A stretch of 27,251 nt of DNA from an uncultured Methanobrevibacter sp. (GTDB taxonomy: Archaea > Methanobacteriota > Methanobacteria > Methanobacteriales > Methanobacteriaceae), in contig NZ_CALCYR010000283.1 of assembly GCF_937906425.1 (NCBI RefSeq), forward strand, positions 1-27,251. Reading direction: 5' to 3'. The translations under genes and the position numbers were made by a program. Under the pieces are notes generated by a model, which saw only the letters and a program-made list of their open reading frames with translations, ran no database searches and was not told the origin of the DNA. This document shows, piece after piece, positions 7,311-15,309 of the stretch (position 1 is its first letter; the number at the start of each line of letters is the position of its first letter).

Positions 7311-7945
7311 TATTTTAATCCTAAACAATTGTCAAAGTTTTCTTGAGCAAATTGATAGAAATTAGCCAATTCCTTTCCATTAACAAAGATATGATTTACT
7401 GTCAATGCAACAGTCATCTCATAATCCTCATTTACTTTCCCCCAAGTCAAAAGAGGTTGAATCTGATTTTTAGTAGAGATTGCAGTGGTAATTGAATCAA
7501 AATCAATCCAAGGAATACATGAAAAGTTAGCAATATTTGTTTGATCTCTTTTAAGCATATCCAATGTAAAAGCTTCAGCATTTCCTTCAAGAATATCCTT
7601 TTCAAGTTTTTGAACATAATCATGCCAGTCAATGAGCTTTTCAAAGGAATCAGGAGTTTTAACCCTCATTTCCTTAAAGATCTTATTTTTTTCATCCATA
7701 ATTGGACATACCCCCTCCAAATAATCATATTCAATGACCCTTCCATCGATTATTCTTCTTTTAAGTTCCGGAACCTTATTTAGTGCATCCATCAATGCAG
7801 CAAGTGAGAGAGTGAAAAAGGACAAATCATTTTCCTTTGAATAAAACCACATATTTTTTACATTTAATTTTGCAGAGACAGAATATCTTGCTGACATAAA
7901 TCCTATAAAGGGATTATTCTCTAAATCAAAATCTAATTCTTTCAT
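7310..7945 (-). CDS. Chloramphenicol acetyltransferase-fold protein
   Basis: 211 residues, the usual size of type A chloramphenicol acetyltransferases (CatA). Recognisable blocks are the early RYSVSAKLNVKN strand, the substrate-binding FSCIPWIDFDSITTA segment at about 141-155 (compare SxPWxxFTS in CAT), and the C-terminal catalytic loop VNHIFVNGKELANFYQ at about 183-198. CAT uses HHxxxDG here. This protein keeps the catalytic histidine (His 185) but has Asn 189 instead of the structurally important aspartate. Acetyl- or acyl-transfer from CoA is plausible, but the real substrate in a methanogen is unknown, and resistance should not be assumed. The start is ATG 7945 with only a weak ribosome binding site. 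Confidence 0.8.
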   Translation of the reverse strand: MKELDFDLENNPFIGFMSARYSVSAKLNVKNMWFYSKENDLSFFTLSLAALMDALNKVPELKRRIIDGRVIEYDYLEGVCPIMDEKNKIFKEMRVKTPDSFEKLIDWHDYVQKLEKDILEGNAEAFTLDMLKRDQTNIANFSCIPWIDFDSITTAISTKNQIQPLLTWGKVNEDYEMTVALTVNHIFVNGKELANFYQFAQENFDNCLGLK

Positions 7946-8284
7946 GTTAAAACCAAAAAAATTATTAAATTAAAATTAATGAAAAGTAATCAAATATTAA
8001 TTAAAATAGTAAATTTAATGAATAAAATTTGAATAAATAAAATATTAACTTCATAGTATAAATACTTAAATAAATCAACTGAAAAAGAATAAAAAAAATG
8101 AAAAATAAAAAATAAGAAATAAAAAATAAGGAAAATAGAAAAATAAGAAAATAAATTAATAAAAAATAAAAAATAAGAAAATAAAATAAATAAAAAATAA
8201 ATTAATAAAAAATAAATTATAAAAAATAAAAAATAAGAAAAATAGAAAAAATTAGAAAAATAGAAAAAATTAGAAAAATAAGAA
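7946..8284. other. Low-complexity A/T intergenic region
   Basis: The part nearest 7946 carries the upstream region of the acetyltransferase-like gene. AGTATAAATACT at 8055-8066 is a TATA-containing inverted repeat. From about 8085 to 8284 it is a nearly continuous mix of AAAAATAAG/AAAAATAG/AAATTAG words with almost no C. In the uspA transcript (minus strand) this is about 200 bases of U-rich sequence right after the stop, suitable as a termination region. No gene seen. Confidence 0.6.
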
Positions 8285-8728
8285 CTAATGAATTACCAAA
8301 ACATTACATTTAGCAGATTTTACTACCTTTTCAGCTACACTACCCATTAAGAACTTATCAAGTCCTGTTTTACCAGAACTTCCAATAACAACAAGATCGA
8401 TGTCCTCTTCTTCAACGGTTTCAAGTATAACACGGGCAGGATTTCCTTCAGCCACTTTTGTAGTAATCTGTACATCCAATCCTTCTTCATCCCTAAGTCT
8501 TTCCACTTTTTTTAGATTTAATTCAGTTTCTTCCTTAAGTAAATTATTTACTTCCCTTATAGTGTCATCTGCAGGAAGTCCAATGGAAAATGAATTTTCT
8601 ATAACACTTAAGGCTACAATTTCTGCATTATTATTGGCAGCAATATATAATGCATGTTTTTCAGATTTATCTGAATATTTAGAACCATCTGTTGGCAATA
8701 ATATTTTCTTATACAATTGTTCAACCAT
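8285..8728 (-). CDS. Universal stress protein, UspA family, ATP-binding type
   Basis: 147 residues, standard single-domain length. The N-terminus ILLPTDGSKYSDKSEKHAL carries the early aspartate of the nucleotide site. The C-terminal GSSGKTGLDKFLMGSVAEKV matches the ATP-binding G-x2-G-x9-G-S/T signature of the MJ0577-like subgroup. Such proteins bind ATP and usually form dimers, and many are induced by stress, though the exact role here is unknown. AGGTG plus five bases precedes ATG 8728. The promoter region contains a duplicated palindrome around the expected transcription start, so expression is probably under a dedicated repressor or activator. Confidence 0.92.
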   Translation of the reverse strand: MVEQLYKKILLPTDGSKYSDKSEKHALYIAANNNAEIVALSVIENSFSIGLPADDTIREVNNLLKEETELNLKKVERLRDEEGLDVQITTKVAEGNPARVILETVEEEDIDLVVIGSSGKTGLDKFLMGSVAEKVVKSAKCNVLVIH

Positions 8729-8768
8729 ATAATCACCTGAAAAATATCAAAAATTAAAAAAAGAATTT

Positions 8769-8812
8769 AGTTAACTGACTTAATTAGTTAACTAAGTTCA
8801 ATTATATATTTA
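8769..8812 (-). promoter_or_regulatory. uspA promoter with two AGTTAACT palindromes (candidate operator)
   Basis: On the minus strand the TATA box AATATATAAT lies at about 8812-8803. Downstream of it are two copies of TTAGTTAACT or its extension, each containing the perfect palindrome AGTTAACT, at 8786-8793 and 8769-8776, spaced 17 bases. The expected transcription start (about 8780) falls between them. Paired palindromes about 1.6 helical turns apart over the start site are a classic archaeal repressor operator arrangement. The binding protein is unknown. Confidence 0.55.
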
Positions 8813-9016
8813 TTAAAAAAGAATTATAAAGTTTATGTTGGAATAATAACGAACAAATGAAGGTTTTTTAATAAATTCCTATTAGAAAGCAATTCAGAGA
8901 ATATTTTAAAAATAAATAAAATTAACCTTTCCATTAATTTTTAAAAAAAAAATTCAAAAAATTAAAATTAATAATTTCATTTAATTTTAAATAAAAATTC
9001 AAAAATTAAAATAAAA

Positions 9017-10159
9017 TTAAATAATCTTAATTATGTCACTTTCTTCTGTTCTATTAATCAAACTTAAATAAGGATTTTCAGACTTTTTACGAGCTATAAA
9101 CAACTCTGCCTTTTGACCAACTTCAATATATGACTTGTTTACCTTTGGAAGTTTGGAAATTGACTCAACAGGATTGGTAGTTGCAAATTTTAAAACCTCC
9201 CTTGAATCAATATGAGTCTTATACAATCCCTTCATCATCTTTAATGTAAATTCTATTTCCCTAAACAAGTTTGGAGAATTAATCATAATATTGTCAGAAC
9301 CTATCAATGGCTTAATTCCTTTATTCAGGATTTCCAATAGAGGAACAATTCCAACTGCCAAATCCCCATTTGAACGTGGGCAAATACAAAGGGAAGCATT
9401 TGATTCGGCAAGCAAGTCTATATCATTCTTTTTAGGATTGGTCATATGAACTATTTGATTGAAATTAGCCTCAAATGCCCTTTGAGGTTCAGTTTTATTG
9501 ATTTTTTCCAATGAATCCAATTGGTTTTTCTCACTTTCAGCAACATGAATTGAAGAAATCTTAGAAGCCTTAGCACATTTTTCACAGATTATCTCTGCAA
9601 CAGTGGTGTCAATTTCCCCAAAACCACTTAATCCAATTCCATCAGCTTCCTTTAAAAGTTTTCTTAATGCCATTTTAACCATATGGAAATTAGCATCCTC
9701 TCCATAAAAGGAACTGTCACGGGCTAAAATGATTGGAGTGATTGGAATATCCTTACAAGCTTTCTTTAAAAGCTTGACACCTTCCAATCCACCTTCACGA
9801 TAATCGATAAAATGACTTATTCCATGATTATACATATCCCACATTGATGCTCGCATAGCTTCAATAAGTTCATCATCATCTGCAGATTCAAGTGCAATAT
9901 GCTTGATTCCATTTGGAGGCTTTACCATTTCATCAAGACTTAATCCTTCACCTTGATCCTTGATAATGCTGTCTCCAATATGGGTGTGAGCATTTACAAG
10001 ACGAGGGGAGACAATGCAATTTTGAGCGTCTATAATCTCTCCTTCATGAGAATCCTTGGAGATTTCCAAAATGAGCCCATCATCATCAATTACTATGTTT
10101 TCCTTTACAGGTTCAAGTTCTAAACCTTTTAAAACCAATCCATTAATTATAGTCTTCAT
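9017..10159 (-). CDS. Metal-dependent amidohydrolase (cytosine/SAH deaminase-like superfamily)
   Basis: 380 residues from ATG 10159; a TTG three bases earlier is less likely. The metal and catalytic residues of the amidohydrolase barrel are in order: HxH in NAHTHIGDS (His 58, 60), His 205 in SIHVAESE, His 238 in IVHMTN, and Asp 289 in LIGSDNIM. The CPRSNGDLAVG segment at about 260-270 is the form found in the SAH/5'-deoxyadenosine/guanine deaminase branch. A small beta-sandwich is contributed by both ends. Methanogens have a 5'-deoxyadenosine deaminase (DadD) of this superfamily, but this protein is shorter than the ~420-residue DadD, and I cannot name the substrate. It stands alone, with no operon partner. 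Confidence 0.8.
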   Translation of the reverse strand: MKTIINGLVLKGLELEPVKENIVIDDDGLILEISKDSHEGEIIDAQNCIVSPRLVNAHTHIGDSIIKDQGEGLSLDEMVKPPNGIKHIALESADDDELIEAMRASMWDMYNHGISHFIDYREGGLEGVKLLKKACKDIPITPIILARDSSFYGEDANFHMVKMALRKLLKEADGIGLSGFGEIDTTVAEIICEKCAKASKISSIHVAESEKNQLDSLEKINKTEPQRAFEANFNQIVHMTNPKKNDIDLLAESNASLCICPRSNGDLAVGIVPLLEILNKGIKPLIGSDNIMINSPNLFREIEFTLKMMKGLYKTHIDSREVLKFATTNPVESISKLPKVNKSYIEVGQKAELFIARKKSENPYLSLINRTEESDIIKII

Positions 10160-10627
10160 CAATATTAAATTTAAAATAAGTTTTATTTATTTTTATTTAA
10201 AATAGCTGAAAATAATTTTTATTAAAATGTGATAATGTGAAAATAAAAAAAAGTGCAAAAATGAATTTATGAAAAAGAGAAAAAGTGAAAAAAATTATTC
10301 ATCATTTTAATTAAATAATTGTCCAATTAAAATACAAGTAATGAATAAAAGATTAATAAATTTTAATCATAAAATCAATATTTTTAATAGAAAGTATAAA
10401 AAATAAAATTTTATAATTGCTCTTATAGATAAAGGAGATAAATTTTATTAAAATATAAAAAATAAGTAAAAAAATTAAATCAAAAAATCATAAAATCCTA
10501 AATCCAAATTTAAGAAAACACAAGTAATAAAATTTAATATCAATGTAAAACAAAGTTATATTAATCTATATGTATGAAAATTTAATATTTTTTTACATCA
10601 GTTAAATCGCTGAATGGAGGTGTTAAG
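10160..10627. other. AT-rich intergenic region between divergent genes
   Basis: About 470 bases lying between the starts of the amidohydrolase (minus) and the zinc-ribbon gene (plus), so it must hold both promoters. For the plus strand, GTTATATTA at 10555-10563 is a plausible TATA box, with a leader of about 40 bases. GGAGGTG at 10616-10622 is the strongest ribosome binding site in the region. No gene or structured RNA seen in the rest. Confidence 0.5.
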
Positions 10628-11221
10628 ATAGTATCTACTAATATAAGATATTTTTACAGAAACATTGTAAAATCTGGAGATAAATATCGTATAAAACATA
10701 AAAATAAAGACTATGGAGAATTTAGTAAATTATCTGATGCCCTCTATGAAAGGGATTGCCTGATTTATTGTAAATTTGATTATGATCTCCTTGTAGAATG
10801 TGACCTTCCAAACAAATATGAAAATATGGAATTGCCACCATTTCCAGAAAGCCGCCCAAGAGGACAAATCAAGGGAATTAAATTCAATAAAAAGGAAAGG
10901 GAAGGAGAAATTATTTTTAACCACAAGGAACGCAAATTCTGTGTTGTAAGGGGAGACGAACACTTTGGACAATACACCACCATGGTTGAAGCATATTATG
11001 TTAAAAAAACCTTAATGGAAAATAATTGGGACAGAAACTGTTTAATTAAAGACAAAAGAATTAGAGAGGAAATATTTGTCAATAAGAAGATTAAGGCTAC
11101 AGAGCCTAAATTACATATTGAATATTGTCCTAATTGCGGAAACAAGATTAAAGAAAAAGACACAGTATGTAAGATTTGTGGAATAAAATTACATGAAAAC
11201 AGGAAAAGAGATAAAAAATGA
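10628..11221 (+). CDS. Duplicated-domain protein with C-terminal zinc ribbon; probable ATA start
   Basis: The first in-frame ATG is at 10826 (131 residues), but the frame is open upstream to a stop near 10580. A strong GGAGGTG at 10616-10622 sits exactly five bases before ATA 10628, in frame, giving 197 residues. The added N-terminus is homologous to the middle of the protein: YRIKHKNKDYGEFSKLSDAL matches KFCVVRGDEHFGQYTTMVEA, and each copy ends in an L-x(n)-D/W-D segment. There are thus two copies of a ~55-residue beta-beta-beta-alpha-like unit, somewhat like AP2/integrase arm DNA-binding folds (weak resemblance). A four-cysteine zinc ribbon ends it (CPNCGN then CKICGI). Nucleic-acid binding is a guess. 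ATA may be a rare start, a point mutation, or a sequencing error. Confidence 0.6.
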   Translation: MVSTNIRYFYRNIVKSGDKYRIKHKNKDYGEFSKLSDALYERDCLIYCKFDYDLLVECDLPNKYENMELPPFPESRPRGQIKGIKFNKKEREGEIIFNHKERKFCVVRGDEHFGQYTTMVEAYYVKKTLMENNWDRNCLIKDKRIREEIFVNKKIKATEPKLHIEYCPNCGNKIKEKDTVCKICGIKLHENRKRDKK

Positions 11222-11305
11222 TTAAATTCTAAAAATAATATTAAAAGAATAATGAGAAAAAAATAAAAAATAAAATTAAATAAAATAAAATAAAAAAAAG
11301 ATTCA

Positions 11306-11330
11306 ATTCCTAAAAAAAGAAAAAAGGAAT
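11306..11330. terminator. Weak hairpin between convergent genes
   Basis: ATTCCT (11306-11311) and AGGAAT (11325-11330) form a six-pair stem around a 13-base A-rich loop, in the gap between the plus-strand zinc-ribbon gene and the convergent minus-strand gene ending at 11355. It might help end either transcript. The stem is short and support is weak. Confidence 0.25.
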
Positions 11331-11354
11331 AAAATAAAATAAAAAAAGATTTAA

Positions 11355-11699
11355 TTATTCTTTAGTATTATTAAAAAAGATATAATTCAAGTTATCTAAC
11401 TTATAAAGACATTTATCTTCTTGGGAATCCATAACCAAATCTATTTTCTCTTCCAAACTTAAATTTTCTTTAGCTGAAATATAAGATAAATCCTCCATAA
11501 ATACGGATTCTATCTGATTCGGAGTTAAAAAACTGGAATAATCAATTATTGAATCTAAATTATTACAATAATTCAACTGTTCTTTAATAATAGGCACTAA
11601 TTCAATAGCTATTTCTTCAGTAATTAATGGATTATTGTATCTGTTAAAAATATATTCTGCAGACTTTTCCAAATCCATACCAAATTCTTTTTTATCCAT
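11355..11699 (-). CDS. Small acidic hypothetical protein
   Basis: 114 residues from ATG 11699. An upstream in-frame codon three residues earlier is ruled out because GAGGTG lies six bases before 11699. I recognise no domain. It is predicted to be mainly helical and acidic (LSLEEKIDLVMDSQED), soluble, with no signal peptide. It has a strong ribosome binding site and codon use like its neighbours, so it is a real gene. It is convergent with the zinc-ribbon gene and followed upstream by a tandem repeat. No functional clue comes from context. Confidence 0.7.
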   Translation of the reverse strand: MDKKEFGMDLEKSAEYIFNRYNNPLITEEIAIELVPIIKEQLNYCNNLDSIIDYSSFLTPNQIESVFMEDLSYISAKENLSLEEKIDLVMDSQEDKCLYKLDNLNYIFFNNTKE

Positions 11700-11740
11700 A
11701 AAAATCACCTCAAAAATGAAATGGAATTTTTCAAAAGAAA

Positions 11741-11895
11741 TTAATTAAATAAAACAATTAATTAATAAAGAAAACCAATTTTATTAAAAATTAACTAAAA
11801 AAAACAATTAATTAATAAAGAAAACCAATTTTTTTAAATTAACTAAATAAAACAATTAATTAATAAAAAACATTCCAAAATTAACTAAATAAAAA
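11741..11895. repeat. ~48-bp tandem repeat, three copies plus a partial
   Basis: Units start at 11741, 11791, about 11839 and about 11881. The shared core is TAAAACAATTAATTAATAAA, followed by GAAAACCAATTTT in the first two units. The third has diverged at its end and the fourth is a stub. It lies between the small hypothetical gene's upstream region and the iorB stop. No spacer structure, so not CRISPR. Confidence 0.8.
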
Positions 11896-11914
11896 AATAA
11901 AATTAAAAAATAGA

Positions 11915-12553
11915 TTATAATGAGCCTTTAACTGCATTATATCCATTTTCAATAGCTTTTAAATTCATTTCATGGAATTTAGGAGCTAAATTGTGTTTCA
12001 TTGCAGTAATCACAGATTCCTTGGAAAGTGGGAAAGAATCATTAGCAACTGCAGCACCTAATAAAACCATGTTCAAAGATAAAATACTTCCGGCATCCAA
12101 AGCCAAACCATTTGCCTCAATCGGATAAACTGAATCGAAATTCTCCTTAAGAGATGGAATGATTTCCCTTTCAATGTCCGGATAAGTCTCTCCAGTTTGG
12201 GTAAGGGTTGAAGGTACAATCGGAAAAGTATTAAAAATCAAGGTAGTGTCCTTATTTGCCTTATTCAAACCTCTTAATACTTCAATAGGTTCAAATGAAA
12301 GAATCAAATCTGCCTTATATTCCTCTACAATGGAAGATTTGAAATTACCTATCTTAAGTTCTGTAGATACAGAACCTCCCCTTTGACTCATTCCATGAAT
12401 TTCACTCATGCATACATCATAACCTTCAAGCATTGCAGCTTCTCCAATGATTACAGATGTTTTAATAATTCCTTGACCGCCTACACCTGAAATATAAATG
12501 CTGTAGTTTTCCTTTTTTAAACCGGAATCAATATTTTCTAATTCTTGAGCCAT
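11915..12553 (-). CDS. iorB: Indolepyruvate:ferredoxin oxidoreductase, beta subunit
   Basis: 212 residues from ATG 12553. The open frame extends to 12634, but those codons overlap iorA. AGGTG plus five bases, sitting across the iorA stop, fixes the start. IorB is the gamma-domain-like subunit of 2-oxoacid oxidoreductases. The glycine-rich GVGGQG at 23-28 and the SEIHGMSQRGGSVSTE block are characteristic. With IorA it oxidatively decarboxylates aryl pyruvates to aryl-acetyl-CoA and reduces ferredoxin. In methanogens it can also run toward aromatic amino-acid synthesis from aryl acetates. It begins four bases after the iorA stop, in the same operon. Confidence 0.93.
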   Translation of the reverse strand: MAQELENIDSGLKKENYSIYISGVGGQGIIKTSVIIGEAAMLEGYDVCMSEIHGMSQRGGSVSTELKIGNFKSSIVEEYKADLILSFEPIEVLRGLNKANKDTTLIFNTFPIVPSTLTQTGETYPDIEREIIPSLKENFDSVYPIEANGLALDAGSILSLNMVLLGAAVANDSFPLSKESVITAMKHNLAPKFHEMNLKAIENGYNAVKGSL

Positions 12554-12557
12554 CCAA

Positions 12558-14552
12558 TCACCTTTTAACTCCAATAGCCTTATTCGGACAAATTTGTATA
12601 CAGACAGTACATGACTTACAGAGAGCCTCATCAACTTTTACTTCACCATTAAGATAAGATATTGCAGGACATGCAAGCTTTTCAATACAGGTCAAACATT
12701 TTACACAATTATCCTTAATCACCATAGGAGCCTTTTTCTTTTGGCCCTTAATCAATGTACAAGGATATCTTGCAATAACAACTGCAACTCCATCATATTC
12801 AAGAGCTTCCTTATAGATATCAATGGTCTTTCTAATGTTGTGAGGATTTACAATCTTTAGGAATTTAACCCCAATAGCTTCTACAATATCTTCAATTGAA
12901 ACTGCAGGAGCCTCATCACCCATTCCATCAACAGGAATTCCAGGGTTTGGTTGACCGCCAGTCATTGCAGTGATTCTATTATCCAAAATTGTCAATACAA
13001 ACTTGTTTTTATTGTGAACCGCATTGACAAGAGGAGATAAACCGCTGTGGAAGAATGTAGAATCTCCAATAAAGCTCATAACATGCTGATTTGTTGCAAC
13101 TGAAAATCCGCAGCCGTCACCAACTGATGAACCCATTGCAAGAAGATAATCTGCAGTTTCATATGGAGGGCTAATTCCCAAGGTATAACATCCAATATCA
13201 GATGCAAAAATCATATCCTCCTTTGCATAGCCCAATTCCTCATAAGCCCTTACACTTGCATAGAAAGCAGATCTGTGTGAACAGCCTGCACAAAGTGTTG
13301 GGGAACGGGTTGGAATATTTTCAACCAAGTTGCTTAATCCTTCAGATAATTCCATAGGAATGGTATTCTCAATTAAGCCCTTTTCCAATGATGCACTTAA
13401 ATCTGAATCCCCATCAAGAGCTTCAGAATCCTCAAAGTCAGAAATTTCCAACTCAGAAACCACTTTATTGATGGAATTTTTAACAATATCCGGATTGTAT
13501 TCATGAACCATTGGGAAAGTTCCATCTATTTTACCGTAAACAGGACAATCCAAATTATTTTCTCCCAATACAGCCAAAACGTCCTTTTCAAGAATTGGAT
13601 CAACTTCCTCTACAATAAAGACCCCTTCCAAATTATTACAAAAGTCCTTAATTAAGTCCTTTGGACAAGGATAGGATAAGGCAATCTTTAAAATATCCAT
13701 TCCCAAACTATTTTGGCTGACTACATCATAAGCATAATTAAATGCACCTCCAGAGGCAATTACACCATATTTGCCTTGAAGTGCACCTTCCTCAAAGGAA
13801 TAGACCTCATTAAATTCTGATTCATTTGCGACCTCAAGAAGAGTTTCCATCTTATCTGCAAGTTTTACATGCATCTCTAATGAATTTGCAGGAACAGGTA
13901 CAAAATCCCTTGGACTTTTAACAAAATATCCTTTTAACCAATGCCCATCTGATTCCCCTTCCTTTGTAGTGGATTTAGGATCATTAACATCTCCAAAACT
14001 TACAATTCCTCTCATGTGAGAAACACGGGTACTTGTTCTAAGAATAACTGGAATCTGGAACTGTTCAGACAAGTCATAAGCATAAACCATCATGTCCTTA
14101 ATTTCCTGAGGGCTTGAAGGTTCAAGGATTGGAATTGAAGACAATCTTGAATAATGTCTTGTATCCTGCTCATTTTGAGAGGAAAACAATGAAGGATCAT
14201 CTGCAACCAAAATAACCATACCGCCCTTAACTCCAGAGTATGCAGTGGTCATAAATGAATCGCTCGCAACATTCAAACCTACATGCTTCATAAATGTAAA
14301 TGATCTAAGACCACTTGCAGCAGCAGTTGCAGCCACCTCCATAGCCACTTTTTCATTAGCAGAAAATTCAAAATACATTGAAGCATCCTTTGCAACTACG
14401 GACAAGATATTTCCTATTTCTGAAGAAGGAGTTCCAGGATATGTTGCTGCCACTGACACACCTGCCTCTATTGCTCCTCTAACAGCAGCTTCATTTCCAA
14501 GTAAAAAAAGTCTATCTCCCTTTTCACTAGTTACTAATTGATCATAAGCCAT
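12558..14552 (-). CDS. iorA: Indolepyruvate:ferredoxin oxidoreductase, alpha subunit
   Basis: 664 residues, somewhat longer than the usual ~600-620. It opens with the pyrimidine-binding domain (LLGNEAAVRGAIEAGVSVAA, TYPGTPSSEI). The thiamine-diphosphate domain carries the GDSTFFHSGLSPLVNAV and DNRITAMTGGQPNPG motifs. The C-terminus carries two [4Fe-4S] clusters: Cys 616/619/622/628 (one spacing is C-x5-C) and Cys 645/648/651/655. The extra length is an acidic insert at about 365-400 (FEDSEALDGDSDLSASLE). AAGGTG precedes ATG 14552. A TATA-like TCTTATAAGA at 14619-14628, itself a palindrome, is a possible promoter. It is first in the iorAB operon. Confidence 0.95.
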   Translation of the reverse strand: MAYDQLVTSEKGDRLFLLGNEAAVRGAIEAGVSVAATYPGTPSSEIGNILSVVAKDASMYFEFSANEKVAMEVAATAAASGLRSFTFMKHVGLNVASDSFMTTAYSGVKGGMVILVADDPSLFSSQNEQDTRHYSRLSSIPILEPSSPQEIKDMMVYAYDLSEQFQIPVILRTSTRVSHMRGIVSFGDVNDPKSTTKEGESDGHWLKGYFVKSPRDFVPVPANSLEMHVKLADKMETLLEVANESEFNEVYSFEEGALQGKYGVIASGGAFNYAYDVVSQNSLGMDILKIALSYPCPKDLIKDFCNNLEGVFIVEEVDPILEKDVLAVLGENNLDCPVYGKIDGTFPMVHEYNPDIVKNSINKVVSELEISDFEDSEALDGDSDLSASLEKGLIENTIPMELSEGLSNLVENIPTRSPTLCAGCSHRSAFYASVRAYEELGYAKEDMIFASDIGCYTLGISPPYETADYLLAMGSSVGDGCGFSVATNQHVMSFIGDSTFFHSGLSPLVNAVHNKNKFVLTILDNRITAMTGGQPNPGIPVDGMGDEAPAVSIEDIVEAIGVKFLKIVNPHNIRKTIDIYKEALEYDGVAVVIARYPCTLIKGQKKKAPMVIKDNCVKCLTCIEKLACPAISYLNGEVKVDEALCKSCTVCIQICPNKAIGVKR

Positions 14553-15153
14553 AAAAATTCACCTTACTGAGATTAAACAAATTTAAACAATTAAAATTAA
14601 GATTAAGATTCTTTAAGTCTTATAAGAAATTAATTAGCTTAAAAATTCATAATTCTTAAATTTTTAATAAAAACAAATTAGCTAAAAAGCTTAAAATTCT
14701 TAAATTTTTAATAAAAATAAAGTTATTTAATCTCCATCACATCATAAGTTATTAGATAAATATAATATTTGATTAAAAAATTAAAATAAATTAAAATTTT
14801 TTAATTAATTATCATAATTAATTATTAGTTTTTTTAAATATTTAATATATAGCATAAAATGATTAAATTTTAGAATGATATTAAATTTTTTAAAAAAAAA
14901 ATGATATAAAAAATATGAAAATAAAATTATTTTAAAAAAAATGATTTAAAAAATATGAAAATAAAATTTATTTTGATAAAATTATTTAAAAATCAATGCA
15001 ATTAAACAATAAAATAATAAAAAACTTAAAAAAATTCTTAAAATTCAATAAAATTCATTGAAAAAATACTAAAAACTATATAATAAAATATACAAAAATA
15101 TAAATGATTTTAAAATTATAGATTTTACAAACTTAAATGATAAAATAAGAAAA
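14553..15153. other. Long intergenic region with two short direct-repeat pairs
   Basis: The 757-base gap to tfrB is divergent, so it holds promoters for iorAB (minus) and tfrB (plus). A 23-base word beginning AATTCTTAAATTTTT recurs at 14651 and 14695 (44-base step). A 40-base unit beginning ATGATWTAAAAAATATGAAA recurs at 14901 and 14941. No gene, tRNA or structured RNA is visible. Confidence 0.55.
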
Positions 15154-15280
15154 TTAAACTTAAAAAATCAAAAGTTTAAATTAAAAAAAAGATAAAAAAA
15201 ACAAATTTAAACTTAAAAAATCAAAAGTTTAAATTAAAAAAAGATAAAAAAAACAAATTTAAACTTTAAAAATCAAAATT
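15154..15280. repeat. 53-bp tandem repeat with internal dyad upstream of tfrB
   Basis: Units start at 15154, 15207 and 15259 (the last partial and diverged). Each of the first two contains TTAAACTT, a ten-base A-rich centre, then AAGTTTAA, an inverted repeat with eight-base arms. The array ends about 30 bases before tfrB's ATG, so it overlaps or borders the promoter. Confidence 0.8.
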
Positions 15281-15309
15281 ACAGATTTCAATAAAATAAA
15301 AGTGATAAC

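Noticed and set aside
10730..10983. Minus-strand open frames opposite the zinc-ribbon gene
   Set aside because: The plus-strand frame shows a zinc ribbon, internal homology and a strong ribosome binding site. The antisense ones have none.
12554..12634. Longer iorB start at 12634
   Set aside because: It would overlap the iron-sulfur end of iorA. The AGGTG-N5-ATG at 12553 decides the start.
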